DNA from: Actinophytocola oryzae
Lineage (GTDB): Bacteria > Actinomycetota > Actinomycetes > Mycobacteriales > Pseudonocardiaceae
Length of the DNA: 64,000 nt
Assembly: GCF_004364325.1 (NCBI RefSeq)
Contig: NZ_SOCP01000027.1
Location: 28,554-92,553, forward strand
Direction of reading: 5' to 3'
The notes under the pieces were generated by a model, which was not told the DNA's origin, searched no databases, and saw only the letters and a list, made by a program, of their open reading frames with translations. The position numbers and the translations under genes are program-made. Shown piece by piece: positions 1-9,700 of this stretch (positions are counted from its first letter, which is position 1; each line of letters starts with the position of its first letter).

Positions 1-2
1 GG

Positions 3-575
3 GTCCGCTCGCCGACCGGTATCGCCCACGAGACGGGGCTGTACTTCGGCATCATGGGCGTGGACGTGCACGCCTCCGGTCGCGAGGTGGCGCGGTGGTC
101 CCAGCCGATGCTGCGCCCGTCAGGCGACAGCCTCGCGGCGTTCCTGGTCAGGCGGATCGACGGCGTGCTGCACGTGCTCGCCAACGCCCGCGTCGAACCC
201 GGCTACTTCGACGCGGTCGAGCTGGCGCCAACGGTGCAGTGCACGGTCGGCAACTACGCCGACGTGCCACCGGCGGACCGCCTGCCGTTCCTCGACGAGG
301 TGTTGACCGCCGACCCGTCACGGATCCGGTTCGACGCCACCCACTCGGAGGAGGGCGGCCGCTTCTACCACGCGAGAACCCGTTACGTCGTCGTCGAGAC
401 CGACGCCGAGCTGGCACCGCGCGAGTACCCGGACCACCGGTGGCTGACGTTGAACCAGCTCGTCGGCCTGCTGCGGCACAGCCACTACGTCAACGTGCAG
501 GCACGCAGCCTCGTGGCGTGCCTGCACAGCATGTTCGGGCGCGAGTGGCAGCGCCCGAACGTCATCGTACGGTGA
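3..575 (+). CDS. NDP-hexose 2,3-dehydratase, 3' part only
   Basis: This is the C-terminal 190 residues of an NDP-hexose 2,3-dehydratase (EvaA/TylCVI type). These enzymes remove water from NDP-4-keto-6-deoxyhexoses and commit the sugar to the 2,6-dideoxy series. The reading frame is open from position 3, upstream of the first internal ATG, so the gene is cut by the window edge. Recognisable family stretches are TGLYFGIMGVDVHASGREV, the downstream RWSQPML, SEEGGRFYHARTRYVVVE, and near the end LLRHSHYVNVQARSLVACL. The full-length family is about 450-480 residues in two similar halves, so this is roughly the second half. It suggests a deoxysugar pathway continuing to the left of the window, probably to glycosylate the polyketide made further right. 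The stop is TGA at 573-575. Confidence 0.88.
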   Translation, partial: VRSPTGIAHETGLYFGIMGVDVHASGREVARWSQPMLRPSGDSLAAFLVRRIDGVLHVLANARVEPGYFDAVELAPTVQCTVGNYADVPPADRLPFLDEVLTADPSRIRFDATHSEEGGRFYHARTRYVVVETDAELAPREYPDHRWLTLNQLVGLLRHSHYVNVQARSLVACLHSMFGREWQRPNVIVR

Positions 576-711
576 ACGACACCACGGGGGCGGCCGCGTC
601 GCCCAGCTCCGGCAGCCGGACCTCGACGTCGTCGCAGGAGACCCGCCAGCTCACCTCGTCGCCGGTGCCGAGCACCGTGGCGCGGGCGCCTGCCGGCGGG
701 CGGCACTTCAC
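562..711 (-). pseudogene. short ORF or 3' remnant of a lost gene
   Basis: A 49-codon frame on the minus strand runs from a GTG at 709-711 to TGA at 562-564. Almost all its third positions are G or C, which is unlike chance sequence and like real coding DNA here. Its end reads VRLPELGDAAAPVVSFTVR, which looks like the C-terminus of a longer enzyme or beta-sandwich domain. I cannot name the family. The frame continues upstream without a stop into the 3' end of the neighbouring minus-strand gene, and it overlaps the end of the 2,3-dehydratase gene by 14 bp. It could be a tiny gene or the stump of a deleted one. Confidence 0.35.
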
Positions 712-736
712 GCGCGAGTGCGGTGGCTCCTCTACG

Positions 737-2278
737 TCAGGCTGTCGGGGTCCAGTGCTCGGAAGGGTGCGGCCACACCTGCCTCGCCACCGCGTGGGCG
801 TCCCACTCGGCCTCGGCGTGGAGGATCAGGCCGTCGGCGGCGAACGTGAAGGTCTCGGTGCCGGAGAACCTCGCCGGCGTGTTCATGTGCGAGACCGCAC
901 TCATCCGCCAGGTCACCTTGGCGTGCCCGATCTCCATCCGGTCCACCGTGTAGCTCGGCTCGATTTCGTGGAAGGAGTCGAACAGTGAGTTGACGAAGAT
1001 CGCCAGCTTCTTTCGCCCGACGACGGGCCGGGTCCCGTTGATGTCGACCAGCACCCCGTTCGCGGGGTCGAACAGTGCCGTCCACGCCGAGGCGTCGCGG
1101 TCCCTGAACGCCTGGAAGTACGCGTCGATCCGGGTTCGCACCGTCTCGTCCGGACAGCGCTGGGGTGTGGCCCGCGGCGGGTAGGGATGCAGCCCGGCGT
1201 CACGTTCACCGTCGAGAACCATCCTCCCGGACACCGCCCCGTAACGGATGCCGGCGATCAGGGCGAGGTCATGACGTGCCTGGTCGAGCTCGGGCAGCAG
1301 CGGCCTGACGGCGTGGGTCGCCAGTCGTTGGACCTCGTTGCCCAGAGTTCCTCTCGTGTTCGTGCCGAGCACCTCGAGCACGAGCTGGTAGTGGTGCAGG
1401 AGAAACGTCTGGCACCGCTTGGCCAGGCTCGCGACGGCACGGAGGTACCGGTAGGCGACCGGATCCGTGCCGGGATTGTCGAGAAGGGCCACCAGCGGCA
1501 GGTCCTTGCCGGCAAGGAACTCCCGCAGGGCGGAGAGCAGTGTCACCGGTCGGCGGAACATCTCGTGCACCGCCCTGGAGTGGGCGGCCGTGCCGTCCCG
1601 GAGGCGAACCCGCAGCGGGTGGAAGTCGGCGGGAACCATCAGCTCCAGCATGTCGTTGTTGAAGATCACGAGCTCGACGGCACGGGTGGCCAGGTCGACG
1701 TCGCGTGCCGCTTCGACAAAGCCGCCGGCCGCCGCCTTCACCGCCGCGTCGTCGATCTGGTGCAGAGCGATGCGCAGCCAACATTCGGTGAACTGGTGCA
1801 CCGTCCGGAACAGTGCGTCCTCCGGCTCCTGCCAGGGATTCGCCCGCAGTCCGAGAACCACCTCGACACGGGCCCGGTGCTCCGGCGTCAGCCGTGGCCA
1901 GGGGACCGCCGTCAGCGCGGCGCCGAGCGCCTCGGCGTGCCGGGTCGGCAGCGCGCCGAGAATGCGCTTTCCTTGCGCGGTCAACGGTGGCGTGGACCTC
2001 GGCGTCGGCGTCTCGGCTGCGTCGCCGAGGAGCTCGGCGATCAGCGCGCACGAGTCGACCGCACAACGCACGACTCGGGACAGTCGTTCCTCGGCACAGG
2101 CTTCGGCGCGGTTGTCGTCCAGGACGTCTCCCGCCAGCCGCAGGCAGAGCTCGACCGCCTGCAGACCCGCGATGACGACCGATCGGTCCCGACCATCGCC
2201 ATCTGACTGCCATGTCGCCTGCAGCTGCGGCAACATCACGTAGACCTCGTACGGTGACACAGCGGTTGGCGAACTCAC
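737..2278 (-). CDS. tryptophan 2,3-dioxygenase-like / SnoaL-like fusion protein
   Basis: This 513-residue protein joins two folds. Residues about 120-380 follow the heme-dependent tryptophan 2,3-dioxygenase (TDO) pattern. EDALFRTVHQFTECWL matches the TDO segment carrying the distal His. A later segment, FLLHHYQLVLEVLGTNTRGT, matches the proximal heme-ligand His followed by the GT..GT loop, although the usual GTGG is degenerate. Residues about 385-510 are an NTF2/SnoaL-like cone (IDAYFQAFRDRDASAWTALF ... VVGRKKLAIFV), a fold used by polyketide cyclases and hydroxylases. The start is GTG 2278, with GGAG seven bases upstream. TDO family members in secondary metabolism often act on aromatic substrates other than tryptophan, so I infer a heme oxygenase tailoring step rather than tryptophan catabolism. 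No kynurenine-pathway genes are nearby. Confidence 0.68.
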   Translation of the reverse strand: MSSPTAVSPYEVYVMLPQLQATWQSDGDGRDRSVVIAGLQAVELCLRLAGDVLDDNRAEACAEERLSRVVRCAVDSCALIAELLGDAAETPTPRSTPPLTAQGKRILGALPTRHAEALGAALTAVPWPRLTPEHRARVEVVLGLRANPWQEPEDALFRTVHQFTECWLRIALHQIDDAAVKAAAGGFVEAARDVDLATRAVELVIFNNDMLELMVPADFHPLRVRLRDGTAAHSRAVHEMFRRPVTLLSALREFLAGKDLPLVALLDNPGTDPVAYRYLRAVASLAKRCQTFLLHHYQLVLEVLGTNTRGTLGNEVQRLATHAVRPLLPELDQARHDLALIAGIRYGAVSGRMVLDGERDAGLHPYPPRATPQRCPDETVRTRIDAYFQAFRDRDASAWTALFDPANGVLVDINGTRPVVGRKKLAIFVNSLFDSFHEIEPSYTVDRMEIGHAKVTWRMSAVSHMNTPARFSGTETFTFAADGLILHAEAEWDAHAVARQVWPHPSEHWTPTA

Positions 2279-2891
2279 CGATCGCTCCAGTCGTCGAGAT
2301 GCTTCACCACGATTGCGGGTACCCGTGTGAAGACCAGCGCTACGGTGTCACTGGAACCCGGTGTTGCCGCCCCGCGCGGAATGTGGTGTCGGGAACGGGA
2401 TCTCTATGATCATCAGCCTAGTGCATCGGTGCCGCGCCGGGCAACGGTCTCGTAGCCCGACGCGGCGGCGTCGCCGTCACTGTGGACGTTCGGCGGTGAC
2501 CGTCCACCGCGGTGTTCGACACCAAGCTCCACGTGCCACCCAGCAGGGCCCGCCCGGTCATGGGCCCTCACCCCTCTCGCGCTCGACGTGTGCGACGACA
2601 GTGCCACGAACCAGGCTGTGCGGCCAACGAAACTGCGCGTTCTCGCAGTCGTCACGCCCTTTTCACCACGGCCCCCCGGCGTGACGGCGGGTGCCGCGCT
2701 CGCGAGCTGTCGCGGCGGTTGCGCACACCGTCGGGTCCGGAGGTCTTCTGGGCAGACCGCCAGCACGAAGACGCCTCCCAGTGGATCGAGTGCGGCCCGA
2801 CGGCGAACACTCGTCGTCACTACGTGGCGTTCGGGCGCCTCCTCCGGGCGTCCCTCGTCCTCCTCCGCCGACCAGAACGGATCAGACCCCA
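2279..2891. other. 613-bp gap, no convincing gene
   Basis: This gap separates the divergent TDO/SnoaL gene and the ketosynthase pseudogene. The short frames inside it show no family motif and have a mixed third-position composition, so I annotate none. It presumably holds the promoter of the minus-strand gene. A TATGAT at 2405-2410 (plus strand) looks like a -10 box but has no good -35 partner. Confidence 0.5.
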
Positions 2892-3645
2892 ATGGACAGA
2901 CGGGTAGTCGTCACCGGCTTGGGGGCTGCCAACTGTCTGGGTGGCACTGTCGACCACATCTTCGCCACCCTGATGCCCGGGCGCGGCGGCGTGGTTCCCA
3001 CGATGCGGTTCGACGCGGCTCGCTGCCCGGTGAGGGCCTCCGGCGAGATCATGGACACCGGACCGGTCGACCGCGGGATCAGCGAACAGGATCTGCGTAC
3101 CCTGGAACGGCACCAGCGGTTCGCGCTGGCCGCCTCCGACGCGGCGCTCACCGGCGCCGGCCCGGACCCGCCCCGCATCGACGTCGTGGCCCGTCGGAAG
3201 TCGCCGCGGCGGTTCGACCGCTACGGCGCCGCCATCGGAACGTCCATGTCCAGCACCGAGGTGGCGGAGCACGGCTCCCGAGTGGGGTCGCCCCGGCTGT
3301 TCGACATGACCTGCCCAACGCGGCGACCTCGCTGCCGTCGGTGCGCCGTGGACTGTGTGGCCTGCTGGTCGCCGTCTCGGGTGCGTCCTCGGCCACGCAC
3401 CGGGACCTGTCGCCCGTTCGACAGCGAGCGCCACCGGCGCGTCGGGTGCCTTCGAGGTCATGCCGGCACTGCTCGCCTCCTGTCGCGACGAGGTGCCGCC
3501 GACCAGTGGGCCACGTGCGCCCGATGCGGCCTGTGAGCTGGGACATGCCATCGGCCGCGGGGTCGGCACCTCCGTCGGCGTGGCCATCTCCACGAGCGTG
3601 GCGATGGGCGGCAGCCACTCCGCGATCGCGGTCCGGGGCGCCTGA
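2892..3645 (+). pseudogene. degenerate FabF/KAS II-type ketosynthase
   Basis: This is a broken beta-ketoacyl-ACP synthase. The N-terminus is typical (MDRRVVVTGLGAANCLGG ... DRYGAAIGTSMS ... FDMTCP), but the reading frame then changes. The next stretch (NAATSLPSVRRGLCGLL) lies in a second frame from about 3316. A fragment CRPFDSER lies back in the first frame near 3408. The C-terminus (ATGASGAFEVMPALL ... STSVAMGGSHSAIAVRGA) lies in a third frame from about 3430 to the TGA at 3643-3645. About 160 residues are missing compared with the usual 400 or so. The active-site region reads VSGASSATH, without the nucleophilic Cys. At least two frame changes and large internal deletions mean it cannot work. 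Three intact FabF-like genes remain at 51.6-57.8 kb, so it is probably a relic of an older gene set. Confidence 0.85.
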
Positions 3646-3663
3646 GGTCCGCACACGCCCGCT

Positions 3664-3683
3664 GGTCAGCGGAGCGGCTGACC
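3664..3683. promoter_or_regulatory. inverted repeat upstream of giant gene 1
   Basis: GGTCAGC and GCTGACC are separated by six bases. They lie 25 bp before the GTG start of giant gene 1 and just upstream of its GGGAGGAG ribosome-binding site. It may be an operator or a small mRNA hairpin. No matching element precedes the other two giant genes, so its importance is doubtful. Confidence 0.3.
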
Positions 3684-3708
3684 GCTTGATGCCGGGAGGA
3701 GTGCGGTC

Positions 3709-6700
3709 GTGACGAATCTGCCCGACTTCCTGCAGGAGTTGTTGTTGGTGACGGTGGGGATGCCGTGGCCGGAGGGTGACGAGAAGGACCTCGAGGCGTC
3801 GTCGGATGCGTGGATGGCCTTCAAGGGGGACGTCGCGGACGTTCAGGCCCGGTACCGGGCGGTCGCCCGGCAGTTCGACACGGTGATGGCGGGCACGACC
3901 GCCGAGCAGGTCGTCGACCTGTACGGGTCGATGGTGCCGTCGCAGCTGGCGCAGGTCGTGGACGCTGCGGACAGGTTCGCCGCCGCGATGCTGCGTGCCG
4001 CGGCCGACTTCCAGAAGACCAAGATCATGGTCGTCGCGATGCTGGTGATGTTGGCGGCGGCCATCGCGGAGCTGTTGGCGTCGTTGTTCGGCGCGTTCCT
4101 CATCCCGGCGGTGGTGGCGGTCTTCCGGCTGGGTATCGCAGTGGTGTTGCGTCAGCTGCTGGTACGTCTGGCGTCCTTCGGCTTCCGTGAGCTGGCGTTG
4201 CGGGTCACGACCAGGAGCGGGCTGGCTCAGCTCGGTCGGCTGGGGCTGCGTGCCGGCGGCCAGCTGGCGGTGGATGTCGCGAAGTACGGTGCGATGGGCG
4301 CGGCGTTCATGGGTGGTCTGGACATCGCTGTCGACGGTGTGCAGAACACGATGCACACCGCGGGTGGCCAGCAGTTGCGGGAGGGGGTGGACTGGACCGC
4401 CTTCGTCATGGCGTCGGTGCTGGGGGCCCTGGGCGGCGGGTTCTTCGGGGTGGGCCGGTCGATCGGTCGTGGGCTGGATGTCGTGTCGCGTGACTTCCGG
4501 CGGGCCGTCGGTGAGGAGATCGAGGCCATCGCGGGCCGGGAGGTGCGGTCGCGGGCCGCGCGCGGGTTCCAGGGATTCGCCGATCTCGGGTATTCGGGGA
4601 TGCAGGTGGGGATCGGCGGTGCGGCGGCCAACCAGGCCATCAACGTGACGCAGGGTCCGCTGGCCGAGGCGTTGCGGCAGCTGTTCCCGCCTGCGGACGG
4701 TGCGTCGGCGGACAGTGGTGCGCCGATGCCGATGGCCGCGGCGACCGACGGTGCGTTGAGCCTGATGTCGAGGGCGCAGGGTGCACGGTTGTCCACACCG
4801 AACCTGTCGGTGGGTGACCTTTCCCTTGGCGACCTGTCCATCGGCGATCTCACGTTGCACGACGTCACGACCGCCTCCCCGGGCGTCGCCACCACAGCGA
4901 CCGGTGCGGCGTCGACGGGACAGGCCGGTGTATCTGGCGACTCGCCGGCCTCGCCGGGGCAGAAGGGCGCCGACGCCGGGCAGGGCGATGGCGGACGAAC
5001 CGAGGCGACACCGCGAACCGTCTCCCAGGAACTGCATCAGCCCGCCGAGCCGCTCGCCTCGATGGTCGACGACGTGCCGGTTGTGGGGGATGCGCCGGCT
5101 GTCGAGAGTGCCTCGGCTGTCGGGAGTGCGGCGGTTGTGGAGGGCGCATCGGTCGTCGAGAACGCGCCGGCTGCCGGGAGTGCGTTGGCTGTGGAAGGTG
5201 CGGCGGTCGTGGGGCGGGCGGCGACTTCGGAGGGTGCGACGGTCGTTGGAGGCGCATCGGTCGTCGAGGGGGCGGCGGTCGTGGCGACCGCATCCGGCGT
5301 GGAGAGCGTGGGCGGGACGTTCGGCGCGGCTGACCCGGTGGCCCACGACGGTGACGACAGGTCGTCCGAGGCGGTGGGCACCGGCGGCGTGGCAGCGCTG
5401 GCACCGGCTCCGGTGCTGCCGGTGCAGCCGCCTCGTGTCGAGGTGTCGCAGGACTTTCTGGCGTGGCGGCCGAGGTTTCCCGGTGAGACGCTGGGGATGT
5501 TCGTTGGTGTCGAGGAACTGCCGGCCACCAGGAGTCGGACGGAGTTCCCCGCCTTCGCCGCGGCGGACGGCGCCTCGTTCGCCCGTGACGGCAGGGCGCT
5601 CACCGACTCCCGTGCCGTGAGCCACCTCAAGCAGTGGGTCGTCGAGAAGGCCTGGCAGTCCCAACCGGACGGGACCGCGCTCTACGGCGCCGGGCACGTG
5701 GCGGACATGGTCGGTCCGGAGGTCGCCACCGATGAGGTCGTTCAAAGGTGGTGGGCCGAGGCCGGGTTCACGCAACCGGTGCGCGCCTCCCTCGAGAGCA
5801 GGTCCGCTCAGGTCCCGGTGGCCCGGCTGATGTCGTGGGTGAACGGCCCGAACGGCTCGCTCGCCCAGTTGACCAGGCCGGATCCGCAGCGCCCTGGAGC
5901 TGGGACCTACCTCGGCCCGCAGGAGATCGCACTGGCCTACGCGCTGCTGCCCGTCGAGACCAGTCGGCTCACTCTCACGCAGTTGGCGGACGAGATCGTG
6001 CTGGAGCACGTCGGCAAGCGCTCCGCCGGCCGGCCGGTCACCTTCGCCGGTGGGGCTGGTCCACGCCAGGAACACGGTCCGGGCGCTGGTGAGTCCTCAC
6101 GAGCGGTCTGGTCGACGGAACTGCCCGACGACTTCTCCGCCGAGCGTTTCGCCGCACTGCCGGACTCCGTTCTCCCGGGGGTGCCGGAGACCTCGGTTCG
6201 CGTCGGACCGGTGGTCGTGTGGCGGCCGAGGTTCCCTGGCGACACCCTGGCGACCTACGTCGGGCCGCGACGCATCCCGTTGCCTGGCGGAGTCGCGCCG
6301 GACTTCGCGCCACCGGTGGAGCTGGCGTTCGTCCGCGACAGCACCGGTTCCTTCGTGGACCCGGACGGTGAGGCGTTGGTGTACCGGTGGGTGGTCGGGA
6401 TGTTCGGGGCGGTCAACCCGGACAGCGGGTTCCTCTACACCCCCCAGGAAGTCGCCGCCCTGTCCGGGCTCGTGGACGCCGGCACGGTGACGGCGTGGTG
6501 GGGCGCGGCCGGTCTGCCCGTCGAGACCCGCCACCACCTCTATGGGGCGGCGCCGTTGCCGGTCGCTGTGGTGGTGTGGGAGCCGGTCGCGGACGAGGAC
6601 ACGCTGACGACGGTCTTCGGCCAGGAGTTGTCCAGGTACGCGGTGATGGCCTGGGCGATCGCGATGGCCACGAAGATCGACGAAGCCACCGGGCTGTTGT

Positions 6701-9700
6701 ACACGCCCGAGGAGGTCGTTCGTTTCTCCGGCGGTCGGGTGCACGAACGCCTCCTGGCCGTCTGGTGGTCGAGCGCGGGTTGGTCCCCCGAGGCGCGGCT
6801 GCTGTTGCGGGAGCAGCTCGACCGGGAGGTGCCGGTGGAGGTCGAGACGTGGCAACCCCGGTGGCCGGGCGAGACGCTGTCGATGTTCCTGGGGCAGGAC
6901 CCGCCGCCGGCGCACCGGCAGGCGGATCACCAGCCCTATCCGATCCCCGCGAGGCTGTCGTTCGCCCGTATCCAGAAGCGGCACTTCGTGAACGGCCGTG
7001 CCAGGCACTGGGTGCGGACCTGGGTGGTCAGGCAGGCCCTCGGCGTCCTCGGCTCGGAGGAGGCGGCGCGGCGGTCCGGTTTGGTGTCACAGCGAGCGGT
7101 GGAGATCTGGTGGGAGGAAGCCGGGTTCCCCGTGAACGTGCGCCGGGACCTGCTCAACCGGCGCGTCGAGGCGCTGCGGCTGGTCAACGCGCGACAGGGC
7201 GAGGCCGGCGGGTTCACCGGCGCGGTGGCGTACCTCAACCCGGAGGATGTGCACCAGATCTTCGTGCGGCTGGGGGCTGAGGCGGACGGCCTGTCCGTTC
7301 AGCAGCTGGCCGACCGGATCGTCCACGAGCTGCCGGCCGCCAGCGGCACCGACCAGAGCCGGTCGTCGGGGAAGCGGCGGGTCGACCGGGTCGACGACCT
7401 CCCGAGTGGACGGTCGCGGCCCCCGATGCCTGACGCGGCGGTGTCCGTCCAGACCGCAGGGACCGTCCCGGGTTCCCGTCGGGTGGACTGGCTCTGGCCG
7501 CCGGACGGTGGTCGCGAGGTGGTCGAGGCATGGGTGCGTGGTCAGGCGGCGGTGTCAGATGGCCGCCTGCGGCAACTCGGCGCGCAGGGGTGGGAGGGTC
7601 ACCTCAACGCCGCGACCGAGGTGGTGTCGCGGTACTACCGTGCGCCGCTGGCGATCGAGGGGATTGGTGGCGGTCCGGGCGCCGGGCGCCTGCGGGGCCT
7701 GGTCGCCGACGTCCGCGTGCTCGTCGCACATCAGCTGCTGGACCACGGTCCCGTCGCGGCGGAGGAGTTGGCGAGGGTGGTCGCCAACCGGTTGATCGGG
7801 CGGTCCGGCGAGCCGCCCGGGGTGGACGACGTGGTGGCGTGGCGACCGAGGTTTCCCGGAGACACGCTGGCCTCGTTCGCGGCCGAGCTTGGCGTCGTGT
7901 TGTCCGGAAGCGCCGTGCGGGCGTGGGTGGTCGAGATGGGTACGGCGATCGACAGGGAGACCGGGGCGCTGTACGGGACCGAACAGGTCGCGTCGCTGTC
8001 GGGGTCGGTTGCCGAGGATGTGGAGCGGTGGTGGGCCGAGGCCGGGTTGACCGAGAACCTGCGTGCGCAGTTCTTCGGCGCGACCACGTTGGACCAGAAC
8101 GTGGTGCGGTGGACGCCGAGGTTCCCCGAGGAGACGTGGGGGATGTTCGTGGGCGTCGAGGAGCTGCCGGCGGGACGGACGAGACAGCAGTTCCCGGTGT
8201 ACGTCGTGCCGAACGTGTCGTTCGCCAAGCGCACCGATCGGCGATTCGTCGACCCGGCGGCCAGGGAGCTGTTCAGGGCGTGGATTCTCTGGATCAGTGG
8301 TCAGTACCACAAGGGACGCCTGGTCCCCATCCACGAGATAGTGCGGCTCGCCGGTACGGTGACGAGCTTCACCACGGTGGACAAGACGCGGGCCGAAGCC
8401 GGGTTCTCCCAGGCGCCACGCGTGGAACTGGCCGCGGCGGCCAACCCCGCCGCGGCGGGGCTCCGGCTCGGTGACGACGTGCTCCGAGAGTTCGCGGCCT
8501 GGGAGCGGAGATTTCCCGAAGAGACGCTGAAGATGTTCGCCGGCCTGGCCGATCCGCCTGCCTATGTCAGTGGTTACCGGACGTTCTCGGCGGCGGGGGA
8601 GATTTCTTTCAGCCAGGTCAGCAACAAGCACTTCGACGACCTGCGTGCGAGGGCCCTGCTGAAAGCGTGGGCGGTCAGGATGGCCTGGGACGTCGCCGGA
8701 CCGCTGAACGCCACCCTCGGCCAGGACTCCGTGTTGGAACAGATGGGAGAGCTGATCAAACGCAGGACGTTGAGGGACTGGTGGAACGAAGCCGGGTTCA
8801 CCTCGGACGTGCGTGCCATCCTGACGGCCCGGTCGGCCGACCTCCCGGTGCGGGACCTCGTTCCGTGGGTGAGCGGTCCCCAGGGTTCGCTGGCGCGGTT
8901 GTCCGCCAGTGGCCGGACATCTGCCGCTCCCGAGGAGATCGCGTTGGCGTACGCGCGGTTGCCCGACGCGGTGACGCGAATGACCCTTGCGCAGGTGGCG
9001 GACGAGATCGCCGTGGAGATCGTGACGAGGAGGTCCGCCGGTGGGTCCGCCGCGCTGGCCGGTGCCGCCGACCTGTACCGGGGCGAGCCGCCGCCGGACA
9101 ACCGGCCGACGGGTGGTGAACCGTCCTCGGGGCCGCGGCACCGGGACGGGGAGGCGGGGGCGTCGCGATCGGACACCATGTCGGTGGTGCGGGACACGCA
9201 CGGCCGCGACACCTTCTTCGTGTTCGGCCACGGCACGGACCTGGCCCGGTCGTTGCGTGCGGTGGCGGCGGGCGGCGACGCCGCGACGAAGCTCGTCCTC
9301 CGCTTCGAGCGGGACGATACCGCGGGTCCGGTCCGCGAGGCCGCGCCGTGGAGCGTCTCGTTCACGGATGGTCGCACCCCGCCGTTGTTCCTGTTCCTGA
9401 CCGTGCGGGACGGGCGGTTCGTCGCGGACGACGGCGAGTCACCGCGGACGATGTCGGTGCGGGAGGTCGCCGAGGCGGCCGTGAGCGCCACGAGTCCCCG
9501 AGTCGACGGCACACGGCGTGCCGTGCTCAGGCCGTTGGTCGTGTTCACCACCTACCGCGCCAACGAGCGGAGCGGGCGTGCCGATGCCGAACGGCTCACC
9601 GCCGAGGTGGTCGAGTCGATGGCGGGGCTCACCGGCGGACCGTGGCCGGGGTTCCACCACGTCGGCACACGCCCGCCCGTCGCGGCGTGGGAGGGCGGGA

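Noticed and set aside
2413..2892. A 159-codon minus-strand frame upstream of the ketosynthase pseudogene
   Set aside because: Third-position GC is not raised and no family motif is visible; left as intergenic.
3148..6075. A 975-codon open frame on the minus strand opposite giant gene 1
   Set aside because: It mirrors the codon bias of the real gene on the other strand, is rich in Arg/His/Pro, and shows no domain motif. Long antisense frames are expected at this GC content.
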